DNA of 64,000 nt from Schistosoma mansoni (GCF_000237925.1 NC_031500.1:10627753-10691752); one strand, 5' to 3'. Counted from the stretch's first letter, positions 12,672 to 24,918 are shown. Numbers and translations are program-made. Notes: generated by a model not told the origin, from the letters alone.

Positions 12672-14934
12672 GCGGAGTTTCCATTTCTATTAGCTGACAA
12701 TTAAATTCTCTTCTGTTTAATACTATGAGTTGCTCAGGGAGAAGTAGCTACCAATCCTTGGATCTTAACATTTCCTAATTTGTTATCACATTTAATACTG
12801 GTAATATCCTATTTACATTGATTGATCACTGAGTAGTTGTGATTGTCATGTTTGTTTAGTCTTTAGCATTGATAAACTTCTGTTGATTTATAAGTTACTA
12901 CTCTAAGTGATCTTACATCTTGTGCGCTATATTTTAGTTTAGTCTGCAGAAGACCCTGTTCGATATGGGTTTTGTGGTAGTTGGCACTTATCAGCAAAGC
13001 GCAACTGCCAATCTCTTGAGAAGTTATTCTTCCTAGTGGGTTCGAACATGACTTTCCATGTTACATGGTCTTAGGCGTTGCCAGTGAACTAGTTGGGTAG
13101 TGATCTACCTCCTGGAATACTGAGATACTTACATTAATTGATCATTGAATATTGGTCTTCATCCTTTAATCTTTTCTGATTGTAGTTGACTATTGATCAT
13201 GCATATAATTTGTATTTTGGATGAGCAATTTAACATGTAATTATCCTTGCATATTTATTTAACTACTAATGTACTTCTTGCTAGTAGTTCAGTGAATGTT
13301 ATTTGTTTTTATACGAACCAACTTTGTGTTGAACTACTGATGAGTTGTTATCTGGAGAATTCCACTTTTGGTATAATGATGGTGATTAATCGACGTTCGG
13401 TAAAGTAATTACGAATTTAGAGCTGTGGGTTCACACTAATAAGGAGAATATTTTGATTGGATGCCAAAGCTATAAACATGGGAACTTTTATTTTCTTATT
13501 TATTCTTATTAATTTAAGAGAAATTGTTTCCTTATTTCAGTTATAAAATAACTTTGTATATCTTTTTCAGAATAATTGCACAGATAAAACATCTACACCA
13601 ATAAAAAGTAATTTGTCGATATCACAAAATCCTGCTGATATGTCACAAGTATTGAAAGAATTACAAAGTGGATCCATTAAACTACGTTCAATACCAAGAT
13701 CACCCGGTGGCACACCGATAAAACAAAAACGGTCTCCTACAATCAGGTGAGAATATTTCGTATGTGTAGTGAGAGCAAATTTTCACCACAGTTCTATAAC
13801 CATTAAAAGTGTGATCATTTGTTTGTTTGTTCCAGTGGCTCTGATCCATGTGCAATTATCGCTCGAGCATTACACTCTAAATTTTCACATCTTCGTTCTA
13901 TGATGGACAATTCTACTAGTGGTGAAGAAAAAAGCCAGTCAGATAATCATCTTGACTCTGGCCTAGGACCTGGACGTGAAGATATTTGGTCACCCAAACG
14001 TAAACCCAACAGTTCTCCTCATTCACTGGTATGTCATTTCCTTAATCATACTGATCCTGTCTTTAAGATACTAAACGTACAACACAGCTATTATACATAT
14101 ATATTTCGGGAATTTTAAAATCTAACGCTTAAACTAACACAATTTGATTATGAGTAGACTACTAATGACCTGGGATTGAGGAAGATGCTACAAAGCAGAC
14201 ATCACTTTAGAGCCGACACACCAACCATTCTATTTCTTATTATACAGACCGATAGTGCTCCTTTTTGGGAAATTCTGAAGGAAAAAAAGTAGTATCCTGC
14301 AATCTAACTACTAAGCAGTTAACTGTGTTATTCTATACACTGCCATGCAGTATTATCAACATGATCACGGTCGTGAAGATTTTCTCCGAGTAAAATGTCT
14401 AGGCTACGTCAATGCACCTTCGCCAAGGTTATCTCTAGAATATCACTCGTAGTAACGTTGAGACAATGAGGAAATATCATTGTCTAAATCGTCCTTTCCA
14501 TATCAGCTAATGTATTAAGTACTCAAACGATTTTATGTGACTCAATACTTAAGGAGTAACCCAGATATGTCGTTAATACTTGGCAAGAATATCACATAGT
14601 TGATAGTTATTTATGTTAATCTTCCCATTAATCGGTTCGCAGCATACTGAAGTCAAGCTTGGGTATCGCATACAGTTTTGACAGTAAGTTCTAATCTAAT
14701 TTAATTATGGTTTCACGTACTACTCCCACTGACCAAGTTTTTCACAGAGAGTAGAGTCAGGGTTGAACCGTTTGTAGGCGCTTAGAGTGAGGACACTCGA
14801 ACAAATAAACCTTATATACCCCTTACGTTCGGTTTCATGTGCACGTAATACTAACATTTCAATTTGTTCTCTTTCAGATTTTTGGCCAGCACATTCTTCG
14901 CCCAGTCAATCGACGTCCAGACAAAGCCAATTAA
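9450..14934 (+). CDS. Mitochondrial fission regulator 1-like protein (MTFR1/FAM54 family), six exons, 5' end incomplete
   Basis: Exons: 9450-9605, 10812-11160, 11759-12246, 13571-13746, 13836-14028, 14878-14934. All junctions are GT-AG and the phases close throughout (0,1,0,2,0). Seen in order: RYIVKFLPNGSLAPRL (N-terminal block), a long Asn/Ser-rich stretch, coiled coil QLEAEISRLRSQIAQLI, a run of eight prolines, then DMSQVLKELQ, KLRSIPRSPGGTP, DPCAIIARALHSKF and IFGQHILRP before TAA. The coiled coil, polyproline and C-terminal blocks in this order match the vertebrate MTFR1/MTFR1L/MTFR2 family, outer-mitochondrial-membrane-associated proteins that promote fission. The Asn/Ser-rich insert makes it longer than vertebrate members. 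The first exon with the initiator Met was not found. Introns carry repeats. Function is inferred from family membership. Confidence 0.85.
9855..10475 (+). repeat. Unclassified repeat matter inside intron 1 of the MTFR1-like gene
   Basis: The segment contains an LTR-like TGTGCTCG...ACGTAACA stretch (about 9859-10151). It ends with the CTATGGTAAACACTAATG tail also found at 3636. No coding motifs are seen, and the element class is unresolved. Confidence 0.35.
12590..12668 (-). repeat. Short LINE tail plus (TA)n in intron 3
   Basis: TTATTTATTTAATTAAACAC, then a GTACAAAGGGGTACCA phrase match the inverted 3' tail of the B/C LINE family seen at 15735, 39240 and 43441. A (TA)n run follows at 12638-12668. 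Confidence 0.5.
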
Positions 14935-15042
14935 AATATTCAACACAGATACCTAAGACTTCCACACACTACTACTTTACAGATCCTATGTATATACCAT
15001 ATCGCACCTTACCTACTCTTTCAGACAAGCTATGATTATTAA

Positions 15043-15048
15043 AATAAA
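15043..15048 (+). terminator. Poly(A) signal AATAAA of the MTFR1-like gene
   Basis: AATAAA lies 109 bases after the stop codon, a plausible position for the gene's polyadenylation signal. Position is the only support. Confidence 0.5.
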
Positions 15049-15734
15049 TTGCTCTGTTTCATGTTTTGACTTGTTGATAATGTAATTAAGCGTTTTTGTA
15101 TAGAAAGCTTACATCGGTGATGCTTGATGCTGTATATTTTTCTCTTTATTCTTTGGAGTTATATGTACTGAATGCGCTATATGCTTGCAAAAATATCGCA
15201 GTAGCGTGACCGGTAAGCTGTGACCATGAGTTGAGTCAAGATAATACCAAAGCTAGCAAAGACCTTATATTTTCTGTTTCGGTTTCCACGATAAGGTATT
15301 AAACACAAATTGTACCACGAATACTATCACTGTTGTCACGACAACAATAGTAGTGGGTCGCACGGGATAACATCTAATTTGTTTTTGTCTTCGTACTAAC
15401 CAGCCAAGAAAGTATAGGAAGTCACATATATATCATTTTACGTTTATTAATTGGGGTTTCAAAAATATAGAACATCTTTTCGAAGGGGTGGAATTTAATT
15501 TATAGCATCAGGGAGCGGACTGGTATTTTTGAAAATTTTATTCCATGGTGTTTTCGTTAATCGATCGGCGATATCGTACCGACTCGACTTTCTCTATCTG
15601 AAAGGAAATATAAATCAACTTAGGTAGACAGTTAATTTAGTAGTCATTAGGAGGAATGTCACAAGAATAACAAAACAGCTCGTAGATCTCGGGTCTAAAA
15701 TGACCATAACTACTACTTGACAGAAGCCTCTAGG
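15049..15734. other. No feature recognised
   Basis: Intergenic sequence between the MTFR1-like gene and the R element. No motif-bearing frame seen. Confidence 0.4.
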
Positions 15735-16262
15735 AAGAATTTTATTTATTTATTTAAACATAAATATTGGTACAAAAAAGCACTAGATAAATATGCGCCT
15801 CACAAATCTCATTCGATTTGTGTGAGGGTTGTGATACTGTCCAGGTGCCCAGACTGAAGCAGGTGGTTCTCTTAGGGGGCCACACCCTAAAGGTCTAGTC
15901 CACAAGGCAGTGGAGCATCGTGAGATGCAGTCCCATGGTAGCCGGTTATTAATGAGTGATTCGTACTCCATTTGTTCCCTCAGGATACTGGAGCCCATGT
16001 GCACCATTGGTTTGGAATCAGGGTTTTCCAACTCTCCTAGGTGGATCCTCCACATCCACCAAGCCGGTTAAAGCGCCGGACATTCGCTTTTCGTACTCTC
16101 ACTTTTGTGAAGAACACCCCCGCCACGAGAAGGCAGTGGGTAGGACTTCCCTGGCAGAGGCTACATATTCGCGTGGCCATATGAGAGCATTTCGAAAGGG
16201 AGGGCAGACTCTCCACTCTCTCGGCTGTACCAGGGCATTTGGGGGCAGGAACAAGAATAATT
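15735..16262 (-). mobile_element. R element: head-plus-tail LINE derivative, copy 1
   Basis: The right end (head) begins CCTGCCCCCAAATGCCCTGG on the minus strand. The left end is an AAATAAATAAATAAA tail preceded by TTGTACCAATATTTATG. The head overlaps the sequence that leads into the LINE B endonuclease frame at 7757-8173. The tail matches the LINE 3' end at 43441. About 530 bp with no endonuclease or polymerase. A short AAGAAT flank on both sides may be a target duplication. This family is abundant in schistosome DNA from memory; the name is my own. Confidence 0.7.
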
Positions 16263-17162
16263 TATGAGTGACAAGTTTATACACAGAATATGTAAATAAG
16301 AGTTTGTACTTCACATGAGACAGTTATTAAATGTATTTTGAATGCTTTAAGCAGCAAAAACAACCGCGATTTGTATTCAGTCAGTATACAACAAATTTAA
16401 GTGAAGTGAACGGTTAGGTTCATTTTAGCCGCTTTGGAAATGGCACAATCTTCACAAGCAAAAATTTAATTTGAATTGATTAATAAGCACTATTCTTGGA
16501 AATAGAATACGTTGAATGTTAAGTGTAGAAAACAATAAAATAAAATTTATAAACTACACACTGTAGCTCTTTGTATTGTTATCTTCTGAAGGGGCTACGA
16601 ATTTACCCAGGACTCCGTCGTCACATGTCTGTGATGGTTTATTTTGAAAAGCATAATAAGATCGACGTTAATGGCAACACTTACCCTATGAACTGACAAC
16701 TAATTACTATGCCGTAAATAGCGTGAATTTTCTCACTTCGAAAGTCTCTTTTGAATGTGAAAATTAACAAGGTTGAAGGCCAGTCAGTAAAAGCAACATT
16801 CATGATGGGATGCGAATCAACTTTTACAAATATATTAGGTCTATGTCGCCAGAAACCACGTGTGAGAATTGACGGCGCGGTGGATGGACATGTCTAAAAA
16901 GTAAATAACTGTAGCTTACACATACTAGGCTTGATTTTAGTCAACTGGGTTCGCTGTGGCACCAGTAATAAAACTTATTGGGAAACGTTGTAGCTGACTA
17001 AGACGCTATCATTAGGCTTGACCATACCGTTTTATATGCGTTTGTATTCTAGTAACATTGTGTAGTGAAAATAATTATTGAGGCGTGTCATCTTAACATC
17101 CCTAGAATTCCAGGGTTTAAATCCAGAAAAGATGACAAGGCTATGGGAAATATATAAATACA
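16263..17162. other. No gene recognised
   Basis: Likely includes the 3' UTR of the minus-strand stathmin-like gene. A 43-codon plus-strand open stretch near 16766-16893 has no firm match. Confidence 0.35.
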
Positions 17163-17739
17163 TCACCATGGATCTACCTCCAGCTGGCATTGATGAACGA
17201 TATTTTGTAGGTGAGAGCGTCTGTTGTTTTCCTTATTGGACAGATCGTCGTTGATCTGGCGAAGCAAAGTACTTTGTGGGGAAGCACGGGCATCAGCAAG
17301 CAGTTTTGCTTTCTCAACCTACAAGATGACGTATAACGAAACTTTTTTTACTTCTTTCTTGTTGCTATTAATTATCTTGTCGATAATTTGTTGCCGCCTA
17401 GACGACTTCTGTGCCAAATCCTCCGCGAGATTCTCCATTAATTCATTTGATCTATTTACGAGCTTCTCTTTCTCTTGTTCACATTTAGATTTAACCAAAT
17501 GAACATGTTGCTCATTCCGATTTATAGTTTCCTGGAAGATTATGCATCCTTATTTTTCAACTCACAGCCAGAACATTAGATCGTCTTTCCCGAGCTTTCT
17601 CTAGCCTTTCATTCAAGTCAGACTCATTCCGAAGGATATAATTCGGAGACGAAAGCAGGCGTAAAGCTCTAGGAGACTGAACCTCATCTCGTATCGGTAT
17701 TTCAAACGACACATTAAAATCCAAACCACTTGACCCCAT
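17163..17739 (-). CDS. Stathmin-domain protein, three exons with micro-introns
   Basis: Exons on the minus strand: 17739-17566, 17531-17352, 17318-17163 (TGA at 17165-17163). The introns are 34 nt (17532-17565) and 33 nt (17319-17351), both GT-AG and phase 0; such tiny introns are typical of schistosome genes. Product 169 aa if translation starts at 17739. Stathmin-like features: VSFEIPIRDE near residues 10-19 (compare AFELIL), SPRALRLLSSPN (compare phospho-site SP region), LNERLEKARERRSNVLAE at about 43-59 (compare IQKKLEAAEERRKS), and SNKENNRRSHLQ near the C terminus (compare ANKENREA). The middle is a charged helix. Stathmins bind tubulin dimers and destabilise microtubules. The start is uncertain: upstream frame continues through a possible acceptor near 17786, so more exons may exist. 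Confidence 0.65.
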
Positions 17740-17810
17740 CAGTAATATACAATTTTGATTCCAGCAGACTAGTTTAGAGCGCGGTGATATTCACTGCGTC
17801 AAACAACAAA

Positions 17811-18285
17811 TTCACCTTGAGATTTGTAATTTAGAGATTGCAGACTTTCTGCAGATATATCTAAGTTTTTGTCATCGAATATCCTAAAATAAGTACAGAA
17901 GACAGTTACCTGTGCAATTTCACGATTATAAGATGCAGCAGAAGCAGGGTTGACTAATGACATTCTGCCCTGGATTCCTGTTAACGACAAAATTCAGCAA
18001 AACGTAAAAATCTAAGAATGGTGCGAATACTGAGATACATTAGTTACTAGTTTTTGCGTATTTTTGAGGGCGAAAGATCGAAGCATCGCCTTTGTAGTGT
18101 CACGATAAATCGAAATAATTTCATTAGGTGCTGATAGCTGTCTTAGTTTGAGACTAGAGCTCTTCAGTGTAATTAGGTTTCGTAATTCTTGTTCCTCCTT
18201 CTGCATGTTTCCCAACGCCTCGAAATCTACGGTAATTTTTGTATTATGTCCATTTCTAGCGGAGCCGTCTGATTGTCCTGGTCTT
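17811..18285 (-). other. Exon-like coding stretches upstream of the stathmin-like gene
   Basis: Three open stretches with coding-like composition: 18285-18035 (contains ITVDFEALGNMQKEEQELRN and LRQLSAPNEIISIYRDTTKA), 17978-17910 (RMSLVNPASAASYNREIAQ, flanked by acceptor TTAACAG and donor GTAACT) and 17883-17814 (DDKNLDISAESLQSLNYKSQ, ending CAAG before GTGAAT). Splice-like ends are present, but reading phases do not close between them as I draw them. They may be exons with other boundaries, part of the stathmin-like gene, or a decayed gene. No family recognised. Confidence 0.35.
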
Positions 18286-18304
18286 TGATTTGTTGGATAA
18301 TCAT

Positions 18305-19110
18305 TTGGTTAATTGAGATGTATATAATCGATGTGTTGGACCTGTTGAAGAAAATAATTATCGGCCCTAGCTCTTATTGCACTCCTTATTGTTTTATGAT
18401 CCGTATAAAATATGAATTCCCTGCCTTCAGCCGTTCGTGGGAAACGCCTAACAGTAAGGTGGAGTGTGAGTGCTCGTCCGTAGATGGAGTATCTCGTCTC
18501 TGCTAGAGTGAGTCTTTTTGAGAAGAGCGTGATTGGTTTCCAGGCCTTTTCAATCACTTAGTTAAGAATACCGCCTAATACTTCGTACGGCGCATCCGCC
18601 ATTAAAGCGAGTGTTGAATGGGAATTAGGATGCATCAACGTAGATGCTTGAGCTAGCTTCTCCTTTAGCTGTTTAACAGCCTCATAAGTCAGCTTAAATT
18701 CTTTTGGTTTTCCTTTTAAAGGGTCTGTCAAATGTTGCATTGTTTGTGGAAGACTAACTATGAATCTAAGATAAAAGTTGACTAAACCCTGAACTCTTCT
18801 AAGTTATATTAGAGAACGTGGTATGATGTATGACCTAATAGCGTTCACCTCTTCTCTGATAATTGTATTCCCTTCTGAGCTTACTGTGCGCCCGAGAAAC
18901 TCCAAATTTTGAACACCGAAAACATATTTTGATGTGTGTTTACCACACCTTCATTTAGCCGTTTCAACACTGCTCTCATGTGTTGTTTTTGTGATATTAA
19001 ATCCAGACTGGCAATTAACAAATCGTCTATGTACTCCTGTTCGAAATGTATATCTCGAAGTAGGTTGTCCATAAACCCTTGAAATGATGTTAAGTGAAGC
19101 CTATGTATGC
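18305..19110 (-). mobile_element. CsRn1-like LTR-element fossil, RT/RNase H piece
   Basis: Minus-strand pieces of pol: a reverse-transcriptase segment with EYIDDLLIAS (YxDD-type box, about 19030), a connection segment with LTDPLKGK, and an RNase H segment with FYTDHKTIRSA (about 18400). Broken into several frames with no LTRs. The left edge abuts the exon-like sequence at 18285, so it probably inserted next to or inside that gene region. It resembles the pol at 31169-33352. Confidence 0.75.
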
Positions 19111-19514
19111 ACCAAACTACTCACGCCTAAACTTCTGTCCTCAACATAAAACAAGCGACTTTCTAAGCACCCCATCTCAGTCGTCGCGACCTTGAGCAGG
19201 GTTATTCGTTTCCCATACTCTTGTGAGCCTGTTTAGGCCAGACACATGTTGGCTGCATCCTGTTGATTTGACACCGAACTCACAGTGATACCAACAGAAC
19301 TGTCCAGATTGTCTGAACGCTTATGACCTACTATGTAACATAGGTCTTGGTCATTGTGATAACTTGCTACTAGTGCTACGAACCATTTGAATTGTGGTGA
19401 CAGCATCTGTGAGACTCTTGACACCTGCAATGAGTTAGGCTGTGAATGGGTCTTTTAATCTTTATTCATTTTACGTATGGTGTATCGTACGTGGAGCTCT
19501 TAAATGAGCCACTT
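19111..19514. other. No feature recognised
   Basis: Short gap between an LTR fossil and a LINE relic, with no motif-bearing frame. Confidence 0.4.
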
Positions 19515-21095
19515 TAATTGAACCCACTGGACATCCAAGTAAAATACACAGACCTTCCTATAGATGCTATTCTACCAACGATCAAAGGAATCAGAACGGC
19601 CATCAGGTAAATCAAGAGTAGGAAAGCATAAGGACCTGACAAAATACCAGCTGGATCACTGAATTCAAACATAGAACTAATTTCAAACATGCTCCACGTT
19701 CTATTCAAGAAGATTTAGGAGAAGGAACAAATACCAACAACCTGGAAAGAACGATGTCTCATCAATATTTCTGAGAAAGATGTCAGAAAGTATGAGAACT
19801 ACAGAGACATCACTTTAATAACGGTATCAGGAAAAGTTCTCAACACAGCGTTGCTGGGTTGGATGGAAGATCCAGTAGACTCCCAACAGGCTGGACTCCG
19901 TTATGATCGGTCGTGCACAGACCAAATCGCGGCGATAAGGATCGTCCCTGAACAATCAGTTGAGCAGAATCGTCACTATTCACCAAATATTTTTTGATTA
20001 TAAAAAACATGCGACAACATGGATAAGAGACGTTGGTGGAACTTTCTTCGACAATATGTAGTGAGCATCTGAGAAAATCGTTAACATCATACGAAATTCA
20101 TACGATAGACCACAGTGCAAAGTGGTGCATAGGCGACAGCTGACAGACGCATTCCAAGTGAGGACCAGAGTCAGACAAGGTTGTCTATTTTCATCTTTTC
20201 TCTTCCTTCTTCAGGTTGACAAGATCATGAAAACCTCGACATCTGAGAGGGAGCACGGAACACGGTGAACAGATTCCATGCAACTGAACGATTCGGACCC
20301 CACAGATGACCTAGATCTTCTATTCCATACACATCGACAGATGCAAGTGAAGAAAACCGGTGTGGTAGCAGCCTTTACATCAGTAGGCCTCAACATACAC
20401 AATGCAAAAAGAAACATCCTTAAATACAACACGGAGAACACCAACCCAGTCAAACTTGATGAAGAGATTCCGGAAGATGTGTAAAGTTTTACTTATCCGG
20501 ATTGAGTCATCAATTAATATGGAGGATCTGATCCAGATATGAAGGCACGGATTGGCAAATCAAGGTCATCATTCCTACATTTGAAGAACATATGGAACTC
20601 AAAACAATTGTCAACCAATATCAAAGTCACAATCTTCAATGCAAATATCAAGACAGTTCCGTTGTACGGAGCTGAAACGTGGAGAACTACTACAGTCATC
20701 ATCAAAAAGGTACAAGTATTTATAAACAATTGTCTACACAAGATACTCAATACCTGTTGGACAGATACCATCAGCAACAGCCTTCTGTGAGAGAAGACAA
20801 TCCGCTTCCAGCTGAAGAGGAAATTAGGAAAATCCGTCGGAAGTGAATAGGAAATACATTGAGGAAATCATCAAACTGCAAGCCCTAACTTGGAATCGTG
20901 AAGGGAAGTGGAAAAGAGGAAGGCCGAAGAACACACTACGTCGGGAAATAGAAGCAGATATGAAAAGGATGAATGTTAACTGGAAAGAAATGGAAAGAAT
21001 TTTTGAGGACAGGGTTGGATGGAGAATGCTGGCGTTCAACCTGTGGTCCTCAACAGGGGTTGACATGGGTGAGAGAGTAGGTAGATAAGTGCCAT
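19515..21095 (+). mobile_element. Decayed LINE, family A (subfamily A'), RT and C-terminal part
   Basis: Homologous to the LINE at 25597-28797 from just before its RT to its C-terminal end. Recognisable pieces: TDLPIDAILPTI, KAx[64 protein letters not shown], and [19 protein letters not shown] near 20920-20985. Many stops and frameshifts, and the 5' half is missing. The end at 21088 lacks the usual GTAAGTAA tail but has GAGTAGGTAGATAAG. Confidence 0.8.
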
Positions 21096-22223
21096 TCGTG
21101 ATCCGTTCGGAGGACCTCTTTCAATTATTCTGTCTGCAATACGCACAAAAATGCACACTTCTCTGGAGACAAGTGGTAGGTGTACAGATCATAAATCACT
21201 ATAGGGGATTCCCTCAGATTTAATATTGTCTCGTAAAATAATGCTCCAATCGAGCAAACCGCAACTCGAGGTTACTTCGATTAAGTTTTGGGGATCGAAC
21301 TTTCTTAGTTATCACAGTGTCTTCGCCGCCAGTGACAAATGACATTCATCTTCCAGACTTTCTGTTTTGATTATGACATGTTGTATATTACCAATATGTT
21401 AATGTGACAAACGAGGCAGACTAATGGTTCCCAAACAAATAACTAACCATGAAAGTCAATACATATGAAGATATGTATGAAATTTATGTTAGAGATAGCC
21501 GGAAGGCTTAATTCTTCGACTAAAAAGTAGACAAAAGAGAAATTAATTATCTTTGTGTTCAAATTAAGTTTCACCATTTTAGTGCCAGCAGATACCCCCC
21601 GTTTTTTAGACAAAGGAAACCATACTATTGGTCGAATAGGTTTTTACTTCAACCACTGAATCGGACTGAATTTGTCTTTCTCAAACACATAAAGCTTATA
21701 ATAATCAATATCAAATAATATAAAATATAATACACAAACGAAATAAGGAATTTAATGAATACTTGAGCTATATTGCCTAGACATAAGTGAGATGTTTGTG
21801 GCTAATTACCAACCCGCAAACCTAAGTTGTTTGAAGTTATCGTTACCAAGGTTAGGTTTGATAATTTCAAACAAATAGAGAATTAGGTAGAATGTCATGA
21901 ATAAAAATAATATATTCACAATATTCCAATTAGTAGAAAATCTAATTTTTACACTCATTGAGATATTGCAAATATATTGTTTTTATTTATAAATTGTTAG
22001 AAGTTTGATAGTCACTTGTTGGGTAACGATAATGAGAACTACTCCATGAAGTCTCATTTTATTCATCATTACTAACTAGTATATTACACTTTCGAGTTAC
22101 TTCTGGATTAGGTTTTACTTCCTCTCTATATTTATTACAGCCTTCTTAAAATAGGAAATTAGCGACAGTCAACCCGTTGTTCCGGCCTATTTTATTTTGA
22201 AAGACTGGTGTACGTCAGTGTGT
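21096..22223. other. No feature recognised
   Basis: AT-rich. No open frame with recognisable motifs. Confidence 0.4.
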
Positions 22224-22679
22224 TTAAAGGCTAAAACAAGACCATTTGATTATGTGTTGATATATTTCCGGCTGATAACAACATTCGCAACGCTTGCAGT
22301 GAGTATTACTCGCGTTTTGATGACCTAATTCACGACAATCAACATGACTCGTTTTAATGTCAATTGGGAACGAGTATAGAATGTCTTCATCCTCACAAAT
22401 ATTTTTCTCCAACATATCGTATCGGATTAATACGTCATCTCGGTGGTCAGTAAATCGTCTAACAGCCATTTGAATTACATAATTACAAATAATCGCCCTT
22501 CCTAGTGATCCCATCTGGTGCAGAACCTCATTTATATAAGCCTCCCTGTAAGATCCATTTTGAAGTCTTCGTGTGTGAAGGTCCCTCCATGCATACATTT
22601 GCAACTTGTTCTTATTGGTTTCTCTAGCTGAACATTTTTGTAAGTCTTTTTGATGCCATTTGAGATTGCAATGTTCCAT
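22224..22679 (-). CDS. Unrecognised 151-aa open frame, Cys-rich near the C terminus
   Basis: A continuous frame from ATG at 22679 to a stop at 22224. It is rich in charged residues, with CKRCECC about 22 residues before the end and a preceding HVDCRELGHQN segment, which could be a metal-binding cluster. Upstream (to 22960) are further short open stretches on the same strand, including MAAAKVKYQLKQRR. I do not recognise the family. It may be a host exon, a transposon relic or chance. Confidence 0.3.
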   Translation of the reverse strand: MEHCNLKWHQKDLQKCSARETNKNKLQMYAWRDLHTRRLQNGSYREAYINEVLHQMGSLGRAIICNYVIQMAVRRFTDHRDDVLIRYDMLEKNICEDEDILYSFPIDIKTSHVDCRELGHQNASNTHCKRCECCYQPEIYQHIIKWSCFSL

Positions 22680-22960
22680 TTCATAGCAGCTTTAGCATTT
22701 TTGCTTTCACTGAGTTTCCATGTTTCTTTCTGAACTGTTTCTTCGTTGTTTTAGTTGATATTTAACCTTGGCGGCAGCCATATTGATTGCTCCTCTTTGA
22801 TTGTGTTGCTTGATTTGATTGGGATCGTGCATCTCGGTTGTGAATTAAAGCACTTTCCCAGAATTGGAAACACTTCGTGTTATAAAGCATCAAACTATTA
22901 ACTTTTGAACGGATTTTTACTTGATCTATCCATAAATGATAGAATAACACTTATTTTTTG

Positions 22961-23282
22961 GTGCAGTCGGTAATTTTCTTATATTCCTTATCAATTTGTC
23001 TATTTATTGTAATTTAGATCAATTATTGTGGGAACAATTATTGGTTGAATAACTGAGTGGTAATATTTGTTTAGGTAAAATTGGGCATTTCTATTTCTGA
23101 TGACATTTTGAACCGTTGTTACCCCAATCACCTTGTTCTGATTTCGATTGGAGTGGACGACTGTCACTGTCTTATATTTTAGCCATGACCTACGCATGAC
23201 TATCAGCCAGCAGAATACCAATACAAACCAGCTTAACCATGATCCATGTATGTTTACTAGAAAACCGATTTAACACTAACGG
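22961..23282. other. No feature recognised
   Basis: AT-rich stretch without supported features. Confidence 0.35.
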
Positions 23283-23545
23283 GCGAATGCTAATAATTAC
23301 GGCTCCTTCGATGGTGAGGATGTGGAAGTCGAAATACCACCCTTTACGGAGAGATGTACTTGATACTAATTAAATCAGTAGACAAAACCGTCATATAGGG
23401 TTTTAAATGTTTGAGGGTTACTTAGGAAAATCCCGACACCTGAAGACACAGACCAAAGGCGGAAATACAACATCCAAGAGTTTGTGATGAGATTGGTTCC
23501 TAACCACACGATCTTTGAAGCCGAGCATTTAATTACTTAAAAGAT
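23283..23545 (+). repeat. Diverged repeat P, copy 1 (plus orientation)
   Basis: Its right part matches, inverted, the segment at 25205-25501: TTTGAAGCCGAGCATTTAAT here against TTCGAAGCTGAACATGTAAT there. In the 25-kb copy the frame reads PNHNIFEAEHVITEKIHFQH, so the repeat is probably a relic of a coding element. Class unknown. Confidence 0.4.
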
Positions 23546-24918
23546 TTACATTCAACATGAAACACGTGGGGAAAATTAAAAGATGATGATCACAGGAATA
23601 ATTGATCCGTATGGCATATCTCGGCCTTGCAGTCTTAACTGTTTTGTGTAGCTTTCCCCTACTCACATTAAATATATTTGTAACATCCTTAATCCGTCTA
23701 CCCAAAAACATACAGAAGACAACCTGTATCGATCTAGGTTAGGTCCCTGAACGATATGCTAGCTGTTTCAGCCATGTCGTCAGAAATGCGTGAGTTTCAA
23801 TTGAGACTAACTGCTTTGGGTAGAGAGAAGAAAACCATTCTATCATCTGATTGGCTGATAAGCCAGAGAAAGTGACGGAGAGTTAAGGGAAACACTACTC
23901 CATTTATTCCTCATTCCTATTCAAATTAGCATGAAAGATACATGATACATGGCTTCTTTGTTTTTCTGCTCACATTATTATTATTTTATCTCCAGACGAA
24001 GTGCGTTCTTCAAATGTGCTATGCATCGTACTGCTGATCAAACTATAGGACGAGTCAGTATAGACAGTGATGTGACTTTCACATAAGATCTTATAGGTTA
24101 GGTATTCACATTATGGGAAATCTATAGTTTCGGGATTAGGTCTATTATTACCGTAACAACGATAAATGTACCAATATCGAATTGGGCTGTAAATGTACAA
24201 TTTCAGTCAAATGTAATGAAGTGCGTGAGTCAAGATTGCGAAATTATGACCCCATAATCTCATTCGAACCTCAGATATGAGGTAAAACAATAAAAACACA
24301 AGCCATAGATGTTACGTCTAGTTGTGAGTTATTGCCCGTTCCAAATATTGAAGTACTGGCCGTCGATATTCGCAAATCACGAACCCAAGTAGGCAAGAGA
24401 ACCAAAACTCCGAATTAGATACCAAGTTTATTCCAATTCACAAATAATCGATCAAAGTCGTTCTAACAACAATAATTATAACAATTACACAACAAACCTT
24501 CAATTTTGTAGGTTCTCGGAGCAAAAACTCCCAAATACCAAACCAATGACAAAAGAAACCAAAATGTCCGAAAAGAATGATATAAACAAACAAGTCCAAA
24601 GGTTAAGTAAAACAATCACATCCAAAATCACAGTAACATTGATGTACAATAAAAAGGTTTTAATCAGCCAAATTTCTTCAGTTCTCCCGTAACAATAGAT
24701 GTCTCTGAAAAGTTCACTACACGGGAACGTCATTTAGTATGATACCTTTATTGAGGAAGCAAACATGACATATGTTAGAGAGTCTGATGGAAACAAAACC
24801 GATAACTATGCTAAAACATGAAATTCTTCCGTACTCATAGCAGACAGCAAGGGACTATTCTTCTGTATAAATTACGCAGTATGAATCACTAACTCAGTAA
24901 ACGGCAGGAAAATTTCCA
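23546..24918. other. No gene recognised
   Basis: No motif-bearing frame on either strand. Short open stretches are unsupported. Confidence 0.35.

Noticed and set aside
16766-16893. 43-codon plus-strand stretch resembling a protease region (KVEGQSVKATFMMG)
   Set aside because: The catalytic Asp-Thr/Ser-Gly motif is not present and there is no supporting context.
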